Origin: Trichosporon coremiiforme
Lineage: Eukaryota > Basidiomycota > Tremellomycetes > Trichosporonales > Trichosporonaceae
Length of the DNA stretch: 64,000 bases
Direction of reading: 5' to 3'
NCBI GenBank assembly: GCA_039545355.1
Contig: BCJJ01000003.1
Span: 186,001 to 250,000, forward strand
Part shown: positions 29,744 through 40,813 of the stretch, piece by piece
Layout: each line of letters starts with the position of its first letter
How positions within the stretch are numbered: position 1 is the stretch's first letter
Notes under the pieces: model-generated
What the model was told of the DNA's origin: nothing
What the model saw: only the letters and a program-made list of their open reading frames with translations
Databases searched by the model: none
Made by a program: the position numbers and the translations under genes

Positions 29744-31447
29744 ATGCTCGTCCTCTCTGAAACCCCGATCGGTTTCGTCGTCTTCAAGCTCGGCAACGAC
29801 TACAAGCTTGACTCGAAGGATCTCTGGAAGGAGTTCGAGACCCCCGAGAAGGCCAACAAGGCGTGCGTTCACTGCTGTTGCCCCCCATGAAGTTCGCTAA
29901 CAGACTACAGTCTCAAGGTTGAGGCCATCCAGCGTTTCACCTCCACTGCGACCGCTGTCGAGGACCTGGCCGCGATCCAGGACGGCCGCCTGACTGAGGG
30001 CCTCGAGAAGTTCCTTGTTGACGCGACCGGCGGTGAGGGAAAGAAGAAGAAGAAGGATGTCACTCTTGTTGTCTCCGAGCCCAAGCTCGCCGCGACGATC
30101 ACCAAGTCGCTCAAGATTCCCGTCGTCTCGGACTCGTCGACGCAGGACCTGTACCGTGGCATCCGTCAGCAGCTTGCTTCTCTTCTCGGTGGTGTCGAGC
30201 AGAAGGACCTGAACACGATGTCGCTCGGTCTCGGCCACTCGCTCTCGCGCTTCAAGCTCAAGTTCTCGACGGACAAGGTTGACACGATGGTTATCCAAGC
30301 GATTGCGCTCCTCGACGACCTCGACAAGGAGATCAACATCTACTCGATGCGTGTCAAGGAGTGGTACGGATGGCACTTCCCTGAGATGGGCAAGATCATT
30401 GTTGACAACCTCGCGTACGCCCGTGTCGTTAAGGCCATGGGCTTCCGCACGAACGCGGCCTCGACCGACTTCTCGATGGTCCTCCCCGAGGACCTTGAGG
30501 CTACGCTGAAGCAGGCCGCCGAGCTGTCGATGGGTACCGAGATCTCTGACACGGACATGAACCACATCAACGACCTCTGCGACCAGGTCATCAGCATCAC
30601 CGAGTACCGCACCCAGCTGTCCGAGTACCTGCGCAACCGTATGCAGGCTATCGCGCCCAACCTCACCGCGCTTGTCGGCGACCTCGTCGGTGCCCGTCTC
30701 ATCTCGCACGCCGGCTCGCTCATGAACCTCGCCAAGTTCCCCGCCTCGACTGTCCAGATCCTCGGCGCCGAGAAGGCTCTCTTCCGCGCGCTCAAGACCA
30801 AGCACGACACGCCCAAGTACGGCCTGATCTACCACGCGTCGCTCGTCGGCCAGGCCCCCCAGAAGCTCAAGGGTAAGATGGCGCGCATGACGAGCACCAA
30901 GGCGTCTCTGTCCATCCGTCTCGACGCGCTCGCCGACGCCGAGACCAAGTCCGAGTTTGGCGCCGGCGAGCTCGGTATCGCAGAGCGCATCAAGCTCGAG
31001 TCGCGTCTCCGCGCCCTCGAGCACCGCGCCGGTATCGTCTCGAACCGTACCGCCACCTCTGGTGCCTCGCGCCAGCAGCCCAAGTTTGAGCTCACTGGCT
31101 CCAGCTCCGGCTACAACGCGGCGGAGGACAACCTGCTCCCGACACAGCCGGCCGAGGACAAGAAGGACAAGAAGAAGAAGCGCGAGTCCCTCGCCGCCGA
31201 CGGAGACGTCAGCATGGCTGACGGAGACGTCTCCATCGCGCCGGAGGGAGAGACGAAGGAGGAGAAGCGGGCACGCAAGGAGGCCAAGAAGGCGGCCAAG
31301 GCGGCCAAGAAGGCCGCCGACGAGGTGCAGGAGGACGTCGACGAGAAGAAGCGCAAGAAGGAGGAGAAGAAGAAGAGGAGAGCGTCCGAGGCGAACGGTG
31401 AGGACGGGGAAAAGAAGAAGAAGAAGAAGCGCCACTCCGAGGTGTAA
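29744..31447 (+). CDS. NOP58: box C/D snoRNP core protein Nop58
   Basis: Core protein of box C/D snoRNPs that guide rRNA 2'-O-methylation in the nucleolus. Two exons, 29744-29862 and 29911-31447, give 551 aa. The intron is 48 nt with a GTGCGT donor and a CTAACAGACTACAG 3' end; the junction reads KANKALKVEAIQRF. The start MLVLSETPIGF is typical of Nop58 rather than Nop56. The Nop domain is complete, including KEWYGWHFPE, GTEISDTDM, APNLTALVGDLVGARLISHA and GAEKALFRALK. The C-terminus is the expected Lys/Glu-rich tail (KKEEKKKRR and KKKKKRHSEV), which is low complexity. Strong codon bias fits high expression. Confidence 0.95.
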
Positions 31448-31681
31448 CTTTCTCCCTTTTCTTGTTCTGTGTGTTTCTTAGATTCGTCCCCCCCATCCAT
31501 TCCTGCATTGTCACCATCTCCTATATCCATCCTGCCCTGGCAGGAACGCTGTATGCACAATCATGATGCGAATAGAGCTGCATAAAACCGGAACACTAAC
31601 TGTCCACTGACACTATGCCGCTAGCTCACCACAGCTCCACACCGAGCCTTTTACCCCTAGTCCTCTTACAATGATATGGGC

Positions 31682-34600
31682 TCAATCTGCAATCAGCTGG
31701 TGAGTAACAAGGCGCAAGCTCACGTGCAATCTCGATGGATCTCACGGACTCCTCCTCGGCCGACCGCTGACGCGCAGCTTGCCTCTCCGCTTCCGGTCGA
31801 GCAGTCTTGTGACCTGTTGTCAGCTCGATCCATTTAACCAGCCCACCTCAGTCATGATGAGTTCCCTCAATTTACCAAGATCGTGCTCATATGTCGGCTC
31901 GTAGCTCCTGTCTGTCAGCTGGCTACTTCCCATTACACAGCTACCATCTCCACCCTCAACTCCCACTCACAGCAACAGATTTCTTGCAACAACAGCTGCC
32001 CGTGTACTCGCGTCCTCCCTCCTGCCTTCCAGCACGCTGGTAGACGTGACGCGGAACGCGCCGGGATCTGTCTCCGCATCAGGCAGCGTCAGGTCCGGCC
32101 ACGCACGCGCGATGGCGTTCCACCACAGGTAAGGACGCGGGTCGGGCGTCTCATCGCTCGAGGCCGAGACGTGGTAGCTCAGCATCTTGAGCCGGGGCAG
32201 GTCGTACCGGTTCGCGAACCAGGCATCCTGGCGTCAGCCGTGCCCTGGGTCTATAGCAGCTGTACGAAGAAAGCGAAGACGTACCTGCCGTCAGCTTTGT
32301 AACAAGGTCATATCGCAGTTAGGCAAGGTGGGTAAGGAGGAGGAGAAGTTACTCACCTGGACTCCATGCCTGTGCAGAGTGATGATGAGCCTCGGCTCGC
32401 GCTCGCGTCCGAACGGCGCCCATGCCTGCAGGAGGAAGTTGGCTGCATCGTTGTACTCCTTCTGTTCTCGTCAGCTATTTCGCGGCCGACTTAGCTTACA
32501 GCCTGCACGGCGCGGTTAATGGCATCACACAGCTCGGGCGGCACAAGGAGGCGGTCGCACTCGACCCCGCGCTCCAGTTTGGCTTTGACGTATCTGCCGT
32601 CAACTTTCAGCTCATCATCCTAGCTTACCGCTTCCACGTCTGCAGTGTGAAGATCGTAAGAGGAAACTCGCGGATCTGTCGTTAACTTCCACGAGAGCCA
32701 CGTAGCTGAAATGATGGGAAGGAGGGTTGTACTCACCTCATCTCCGCCAGATAGACGCTCCAGCGTCTCGACAAAGTCGAGTTCAGACTTCTCTCTCGTC
32801 CAAGCATAGAGGCGCTCCGTGATGTGGTCTGATGGGCGAAGTTCGCGGGAGATGCTCGTCGTCATCGTCTCGGGGGACATGGCGCTCTCAAACCCGCGCG
32901 GAGTGTACGTGGTCGAGTATGATGGCGCACTGCCGTGAGTCTGCCTAACGTCTCCGGAGTGGCGCTTCTCCTTGGGTTGCTTCTCTTTCCGTGCTTTTTG
33001 CGGCGTACCGATCGTGCCGTGCGGCCCGGCGCTAGGCGTCTTCGGCGAACTCGACTTCTTCGGCGACGAGGGAGCAGACCGCTTCTCTGGAGCGAAGAAC
33101 GGTTGCCCATTCGCAGTCTTTGTCGGCAAGCTCGGCTGGGACTGATAGGCCGGCAGCTGAGGCTGGGCGGTGGTGAAGGACTCCCCGGGGTTAACGTCCC
33201 ACTTTGGCTGCTCGACTGAGGAGTTTGAAGCACTCAATGCCGTTGATTCAGTGACCGGCGTCGAGTTCGACTTGCTCGCTGCCGCGACGGAGGTGGGGTC
33301 TGTGGTTGTCGGCGCCTGAAGGCGGATCGTGGGGGCTGTGGTAGGATCAGCGGGTAGGTGCAGATCCGCCATGCGCCGCGTGTTCTCCTGGAGCGCGACC
33401 TTGGGCGTCTCCGCCTTCTCCTCGACAGTATTCGTCCTCGACGTTTCCGGCGAGGATACCGGCACAGGCTTCGGAGAGACCTTCGGCGTGTCCTTGGGCG
33501 GTACGGCCGGCGCGCGGCTTGCGTTCGACTCGGCGTCTGCTTCCCTCACCTTCTCCTTCGCCTTCGGCGTCGACATGGGCGGGGTAGACTCCTTCGGCAG
33601 TTCAGAGTACAGCGTGTGGATACTCGCTGACTTGTCCCACGGATCCTGTTCCGGGTAGGGGTGTGGCATGGAGAAGCCGAGGGGGGAAGGACCGTCGAAG
33701 AAGTCGAAGGCGCCGGGCCCACTCAGGCTGCCAAGCGGCACGACAAAGGTGCGGGTGCCGTTGATGACGTCGGCCGTTGTGCGCAGCTCCTCGTCTGAGA
33801 CGGGCATCGAGAATCGCTCGACACGGTACGGCGCGTCGTACCCAGTACTGGGACCAGCGAGCGGGATGCTGCCGATGCTGGGGAATGGGCCGGACGGACC
33901 GCTGAAAGTGGGACCGGCGCGCGCCATCTCCGGGCTCGTGTAGGTTTGATCTGTATCGCGTGCGTCGCGAGGCGGTTGGGTAAAAGCTGGCGTAGTGTAA
34001 GCACTGTCAGGTCCGCTCCAGGACGCGGCCGGCGTGTGTCCGCTTCCGATGGAGTTGAAGTGCTGCTGCGGAAGCGGAACGCCAAAGTCCCGGCTCGGAT
34101 GGCCGCCGTACGACGTCGAAGGGCCGTGAGACGGCACACCTGTTGCGTCGTACGAGCCGCCAGTCCACGGCGTTGGGTTTGGATTGCGCGGCGAGCTGTA
34201 CGGATTCTGGAGGTGCGCGTCGAAGCTTCCCGGCGGCGTCGGGTCACGCTGCATAGGCGTCGGATTGGGACCAGTCGTGAATGGCGTCCCGTGCAGGGAC
34301 GGGAGGCACGTCGAGTCCGTCGTCGCGGCTGTCTTCTTCTTGCCCGGCTTGAAAGCCCATTGCTTCAGACCTTTCTGGATCTGGCCGTCAGCTTAGCCGA
34401 AGATCGTAACTCAGCTCACTTTTTTCGTCCAATCTTGTGTCTGCGGTGTGGCCTGCTGATTAGCTTAGGAATGAGGTTCTAGCTTACCATATCAGTCTCG
34501 GTGCATGGCATGTACCCATCACTCGCCGAGGGACCAGAGCTCGCCGGTCCAGAGCTCGCCAGTACATCAGTTGGCGTATGCAGTTGAGAGGGCAGGTCCT

Positions 34601-37179
34601 GAGACGGTTCGCGAGTCATGGGCGGCGGCTCCAGGTTGGCCGGCACCTTCTCCGCCCTGCCGTTCTCCGCCTTGCTCTTCTCTGCCTTCTCTTCGAGCGG
34701 CTTAACAGTCTGCTTGTCCGACTTCGACCTCTTGTTGATCTTGAGCGGCTTCGTACTGCCGCGTGGTGGGCTCAAGAGAATCTCCTGCGGATTGTTAGAC
34801 ATGCACGTTCGCAACAAAACCCGGTACACCCACCTCTCCTCTCGCCTTCATGTCCTTGAGCTCGATAACGCGGGCTTTCGCAGCACGGATGAGTGCCTTC
34901 TGTGCCTCCTCGCCAATGAGGCGGTTGTGGATCGCATCGAGGAGTTGGCACAGTACCTCATCGTGGAATGAGGAGCGGTCCAGCAGGCCCTGCAGCTTCG
35001 TGAAGGAGGGGCTGGCGTCGGACTCGGGCGTCGAGGAAGGCGGGGGTGCACCTGCCTGCAGGATCTCGCGCTCAAGCTCAGGTAGCTGGGACACTGGCAC
35101 TTCCGGAGTGGCAAGACGGAGCGGTGCACTGTCAACCGGCTGAGTGGCGGGGACGGGCGGGGCAGCGGTGACAGGCACGCGAGCGCCGAGTGGCACATTC
35201 GCGGGCGCGGGCAGATCGATCTGGGGTCAGCTGCAATCGGGGTTACAAACCTACATCCGGGGCGTCCTCGACAGTGGCGACCTGATGCTTTGCCTTCGCG
35301 TCCCTACTCTCGGTCGCCTCGCTGATATCAGCGAGCGCGCCGCCAGACGAGCGATGGCGGTGGTGAGAGAAGCGGCCCGATGGCCCTGCGTTGGGCGGCG
35401 GCACTGGGCGACCGTCGCAATGGTAAATGTGTCCAAAAGACTCAGTCGTCGTCGTGTTGAACGAGTTGTGCATCTTGCGCCTGTCTCCCGTCTCGCCGGA
35501 GGTTTCCACCTGGTCGCCGCTGTTCTCGCCGCTCGTGTTTACGTCCTTTTTTTCGGGGTCGTTGAAGTTGTTCACCGCGCCGCCTGTAGCCGCAGACAGC
35601 ATAGCGAGGGCGCGCATGTGCGCGATGCTATCGGCCTCGGGACCCTCGGCACGGAGACGATCCACGTTCTCTAGGGCCTGGAGCAAGTCAAACTTGCTGT
35701 TATCGAAGAGGGCGTCGAGTTCGGAGTTGGTCGCCTGGCCCTTGCCCTTATCCACGTTCACCTCAGACTTGTCGCTCTTACCCTCCTTTGCCTTGTCCTT
35801 GCTCTTGCCCTTGCCATTCTTGCCTGCTTTCTCCTTGCCGCCTTTACCCTTCGCCTTCGGCCGCTTGTTCGGCGGCAGAAACGCAAGAGGCTTCGGACTC
35901 TGCAGGCTGAATAGGCTCAGGTTCTCTACTGTCAACTGGACGTTAGCTACAAGCCGCCCATGATAGCCGGTCCATGATAGCTGGGTAGACATACCGGTTG
36001 CGGCTCGTCCTCACTGGGTACACCGGCGGAGCGGGCGGAGCCGCCCCAGCTGCTGTGTCTGTTGTGCACTCCACGGCTCAGGACACTGTCCTTTCCCCCA
36101 CTGCTGGGCAGGTGGGGATGCTGTCCCATCGCGAGCGCCGAGAACGACATGCTCTGCTGGTGCTTGGCGGGCTTGACGTTTGAACACTTGGGGGGCGTTG
36201 CCGCGTCTGTCTCGTCAGTTACAACGACCTAACCCAACTCGCTATTCTCAGTCACAAACGGCTCGTGGCTGTCGATCCACGGTTCGACTGACGTCAGCTT
36301 CAACAAGCTCAGCCTAGCCTACCCTTCCTCGCGGCTACTTTCTGGATAGTCTCGCGGTGTCGCTCAATCAGCGCCGTACTGTTCTCCGAAGCGTGCGTGG
36401 TCTGGGACGACGGCGGCTTTGGAGCTGCTTGCACAAGGGGAGACTTAGGCGGGACAGGCGGAGGCCGCGTACCGAGCTCGTAGCCCCGGCGCTGGGTTGG
36501 GTTCGTGTCCGAGTCTGGCTCGGATTCCTCGGGGATGAAGTCGATTGCGATGCCAGAGGCGCTCTTCAGCGTCGTCTTTGCGAACTTGTCGTGGTTGAGG
36601 TCCTGACCATTCGGCTGGGCGTGGCCACTCTGATGCGCGAAGCCGTTCCGTTGTGCGAACTGCTCTTGAGGCTGTTGGGGAGGGAAGGGATGCAGTTGCG
36701 GGAAGTCTTGAGGGTCACCTAGCTGCGACAGAGGATTTTGAGGGTACGGATGCGAGCTTTGAAAGTCGAAGCCGCCTTGAAGCGGGGGTTGAGGTTGGGG
36801 GAAGCCCTGCTCTCCCGGTCCTGGGTCCACTCCTGGTCCTGCTCCGTTCAGCTCCTTGTCGCCAGGCGTAGGGAAGAAAGGGTACGGCGTGAACTCCTCC
36901 GAGTACTCGGGATACTCGTGATGTGAGCTGAACGTCACGTCGTCCGGCGGCGGTGGTTCAATGAATGCTTGGTGGTCAGCTGACGCGCGAAGCCAGGCGA
37001 GCGACCGGAGAGAGAGAGAGAGCACAGCAGTTCCAACTGCTCGCCACGAGTGTACGGGTTCCATTCCGCGCGCCCCGCGCCTTCAGTGCCGCGCGGATTC
37101 GGCGTGTTCGGTGTCACTTACCAGGCTCGGGGTCGTTCTTGCGCGAGAAGCGTAAGATGCTCCTCATGAGTCCGACCAT
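31682..37179 (-). CDS. large mostly disordered protein, family not recognised
   Basis: About 15 exons can be chained in phase from the ATG at 37179: 37122-37179, 36323-36967, 36234-36287, 35995-36206, 35255-35935, 34834-35220, 34488-34784, 34420-34455, 32737-34380, 32629-32675, 32500-32593, 32357-32461, 31971-32227, 31847-31907 and a last exon ending near 31682. The product would be roughly 1550 aa. Most is low-complexity: a Pro/Gln-rich N-terminus, a Lys/Gly/Asp-rich segment, SH3-ligand-like PPPVPPKSP, and a long Ser/Pro/Thr region. Two parts look folded: a helical block around FHDEVLCQLLDAIHNRL, and the final 250 residues (LYAWTREKSELDFVETLERL, LVPPELCDAINRAV, LLQAWAPFGRE, YLWWNAIARAWPDL). 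I do not recognise the family. The last exon is uncertain because two acceptors (CAG or AAG) give different tails. A scaffold or signalling role would be a guess. Confidence 0.6.
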
Positions 37180-38134
37180 GTCGGGGGAATAGCGCGAGCG
37201 TCAGCGGGCGGTGAGGTGTGCGTGACGGGGTGGTGCGTGGCGTGTTGAAGAAGAACGTGGTATAAGCGCGGGCAAAGCAGAAGTAATGTAGACGACGGCG
37301 CGAAAAAGAGAAGACCGAGATTGTCAGACAGTGGGAATCGAGGACAAAAGCTGCTTGCTGCTTGAGAACAATGGGCAATGGCGGGCGTCGGAAGGCGCAC
37401 CCACGGCGTACGGCGTGAGCGGGTGTAAGAGGACAGCTACAGAAGGACAGGTGTACCGCCCTTGCTGCTGATCACCCCGAGTACCCGAGTGTGCTGGTGT
37501 GGCGATCGACGTTCTTCTGTGATCAGCACCTTCACTCCATTCACAATCACGTTCAGATGCGATTGTCCTGTTGTATGGGTCAGTCTTGAGTGAGATGAGA
37601 TCAGTAGTGTGAAGGCGCTGTACTTGAGAGGGGGAGCGAGGACGTGTTGTGTGCTCTGTGCTCTGGTTGACATGACGCTTGGACCTCTTTCGGCCTCTAT
37701 GTCCCTCAAGGCTGCCCTCATCTTTTCATGATCGCTAGTCAGCATGTCTTATGTCTTTCAGCACTCCGCCCCCCTATCCTCATTACCCCAGTCAGTTCCC
37801 GGCTGTCTCTTCTCACACTCCTCCCTGACTGAGAACCGCTTATGGAGCCGCGACAGTTCACAGTGCAGTTCCTTATCGGAAGGAAGGCAAGACGTTGGAG
37901 GACGCGGCTGCGGAGATTTCCTGCGTTCAGAAGGTTTGTGTGTCTGCGCTCGGACATTCACCATACATTGTCATACCAGATGGCTGGCTGATGGGTGCGC
38001 CTGATCACCAGTTTTCGAAGCTCGGGCCGCTCTCGCAAACACAGATGTCAACAGATGCATCGTGATCAAGGGGTCGCAAGGATCGCGGTGCATTGCACTC
38101 ATGTTCTGCAACTCTGCACTACACTACACTCCGC
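37180..38134. other. intergenic region, one weak open frame
   Basis: About 950 bp upstream of the large disordered protein. A 102-codon frame from an ATG at 37745 to 37437 (minus strand) contains LNVIVNGVKVLITEERR and could be a small protein, but its codon use is unlike the neighbouring genes and no family is recognised. The rest shows nothing. Confidence 0.3.
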
Positions 38135-40499
38135 TTACTGGTCGTAGGCAGGAGTGCTCTTGAACATGTTGACCTTGGGCTCGGGGTGGACGCCGTCGTT
38201 GCCGTAGATGCGGTCCGACTCGAACATGTTGGTCTTGATGGGGATCTCAAACCCCGACGTCGCATCCGAGAGCACCGTCTTGGTGCCGTCGGCGGCGGTA
38301 GCGGGGACAGGGGCGGCTGTCTTGGCGCCGGGCTTGCCCCAGGATCCCTTGGGGCCGGTCTTGTCCTTGGGCGCGCTGGAGATGGCCGAGGGCTTGGCCT
38401 TGAGGGCGATGGACTCGGCACGTCCGTCGGGGATGTAGCCGAACTGCATGCGGCCCACCCTGGTAGATATAGAAGCCCTTGCGCTCAAACTGGATAATGT
38501 CCCACTTCTTGAGGTTGGCAACCTCAGCCGATGCGAGCGCGTTAACACGGTACTCAGTCTTGGGGTTGATGACATCAGTCAGGTTGTCGTCCTCCTCGAG
38601 CTTCTTCTTCGTGATCAGGTAGTCGTACTCAACCAGCACGACGGGGACCAGCGGGTGCTCCTTGGTAGATGCCGAGAGCCAGGTGACCTTCTTCGACGTC
38701 TTCTTGAAGTCGCCCTCAAGGTGGAGCTTGACCTTGAGTGACTCGACATCGCCAGCAGCGTCAACCTTCTTCTCGGTCACGATCACATTGCCCCAGTCCA
38801 TGGCGGTGATCTCCTCGTTGTCGCCGAATGACTTGGCATCGGCCTGCTCCATAATGAGGTGGCTGGAGAGGACAAGCTCCTTCTCACCGATCTTGGGGTC
38901 CTTCTTGTGGAGAGGCTTCTTGACGACCTCCTCCTTGGCGGGGCCGCCGATGACCTCGACAGGGACCATCTTCTCCTCGGCGATGGCCCAGTAGCGGGGA
39001 GCGATGGGGTCAATGACACGCTTGTTGACATTCCAGATACCGTCCCACTCGAGCTGGAGCATCTGCTGCGAGGCACCCTGGCCGACAATGTAGTCCTTGA
39101 GACCCTTGACCGTCATACCACGCGAGCAGATGCCGCGGACAGTGGGGAAACGGGGGTCGCCCCAACCGGAAACAACATCGTGCTCAACGAGATACTTGAG
39201 CTTACGCTTCGACAGGACGGTGTAGACAAAGTCGATACGCGAGAAGTCAAAGATCTCGATGTTGGGGAGGCCGAGCTTCTTGAGGAACCAGGCGTACTGC
39301 TCGTGACAGGCAGCGTACTCATTGGCACGCAGGGCATGGGTGACGCCGTCGATGTGGTCAATGAGCGGGCAGGCAAGGTCGTACATGGGATAGGCCTTGT
39401 ACTTCTCACCAGTGATGTGGTGGCTGCCACCGACGTAGCGGTAGATGACGGGGTCACGCATGGTGCCATTCTTGTGGGTGTAGTCGATCTTGGCACGAAG
39501 TGACCACTTCTGGCCCTCAGGGGTACCAGCGCACATCTCACGGAAGCGCTTAAGATTCTCCTCAATGGAGGCGTCACGGTTCTTAGAGGGGATCAGGACA
39601 CGGCGCTGCTCCTTGACGACCTCAGCATCTGTGTCATCCATGAAGGCATCACCCTGCTGGATGAGCTTCTCAGTGTACTCGGCAATCTTGTCGAAGTGGT
39701 CCGAAGTGTGGACAACCTTGTCGAAGTTGACCTCAATCATGGCGAGGTCCTCCTTGATGGCATCCTCGAACTCGCCCTCCTCCTTGGTGGGGTTGGTGTC
39801 GTCGAAACGGAGGATGTACTTGCCGTTGTACTTGTCCGCGAAGAAGCGGTTGAGGATGGCAGCCTTCAGATGACCAATGTGGAGGTATCCCGAGGGCTCA
39901 GGAGCGAAACGAACAACGACCTTGCCGGGGACAGCGTTGGGGAGCTCAGCCTCGATGTGCTCAGTACGCTTGTTCTTCCTGGCCTTGTCGGCGTCTGAGC
40001 GGGCCTTGGTGAATGACTCCAGCAGCTTCTTCAGAATAGGAAGTGACTCGACCTGGTTGTACCAACGGAGGAGGTGGGGGCGACCAGGCTTGCGCATGGT
40101 TCCGGCAGCCGCCGAAATCGAACGGATGGTACCCCAGAGAAGGGCATCGTTGTGGCCGAACTGCGAGCCAGAGAAGTAGGTCCTGATGTCAGCTGGTGTG
40201 TGGGGTCAGGCTAGCTCACCTGTAGGAAAGGTAGTCATCAAGAGTGTCAAGGATGGCAGCAATCTCAGGGAAGGGAGTCTTGGGGGTGAACTCGCTGGGG
40301 AGCTGAGGAAGCGAGGGACCGGCGGGGGTCTTCTCGTTGAGCTTGGCGCAGACAGCGTCAGCACCCTTGACACCGTCGAGGTCAGGCTGACCGGCGTCAC
40401 CCGAGATGACGTCCCAGACGACCTCGCACCCTGGAGGAGGGCGAGGGCCGGGAGGGCCATGTCAGGCTGCGCGACGTAGGGGATAGTGAGGGTCGACAT
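38135..40499 (-). CDS. GUS1: cytosolic glutamyl-tRNA synthetase, two apparent frameshifts
   Basis: Charges tRNA-Glu in the cytosol. Two exons, 40220-40499 and 38135-40182, are separated by a 37-nt intron. The N-terminal GST-like appendage (MSTLTIPYVAQP, AAILDTLDDYLSYRTYFSG) leads to a class I synthetase core with RFAPEPSGYLHIGHLKAA, FDDTNPTKEE, ITGEKYKAYPMYD and the KMSKS-equivalent LSKRKLKYL, then the C-terminal beta-barrels. The conserved protein cannot be read in one frame. Near 40428-40432 the sequence must gain one base (or shift -1), and near 38454-38460 it must lose one (or shift +1). Both sites are G-runs in a shared CCAGGGTG context. Total exon length is still divisible by three (about 775 codons). 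Without the second shift, translation would stop at 38247 with an unrelated tail. Sequencing error in G-runs is the simplest explanation. Confidence 0.88.
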
Positions 40500-40813
40500 A
40501 TTCGACTTTTGGGTTGTTTTTGGAGAAGAGAGACGAGATTGCTGTCGCTCGAGAGATCCTTGTCAAGCAGCACGGTCACCGCCGACGAACAATTTGCTTC
40601 CGTCGCCGCCGATTATGACCATGAGACACTACCACCGTCCTTGTGTCTGACGCCATCTGACAGTGAATCTTTTAACTGAATACATTCTGATTTGACTTCT
40701 ACTGGCTCTTGAACACTGCATGGAACAGACGTCGTGACGATGAATTGACTTGCTGGACTTGACTTTGATGGCTGTGAGAAATGTAGATTATGAGGTGATG
40801 AAGAAAGGGTGGC
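40500..40813. other. short intergenic region
   Basis: About 310 bp between the GUS1 start and the BLM10 stop. It is the GUS1 promoter plus the BLM10 3' region. No further gene is seen; it is more A/T-rich than the coding DNA around it. Confidence 0.5.

Noticed and set aside
29897..31435. 512-codon minus-strand frame over NOP58
   Set aside because: It is Leu/Val/Arg-rich antisense of the Lys/Glu-rich Nop58 coding sequence, with no independent motif.
37437..37745. 102-codon minus-strand frame
   Set aside because: It begins with ATG but its codon use is unlike nearby genes and no family is recognised, so it is only mentioned in the intergenic entry.
38135..40499. Programmed ribosomal frameshifting in GUS1
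   Set aside because: Neither site has a canonical slippery heptamer or a known +1 signal, so sequence error is preferred until reads are checked.
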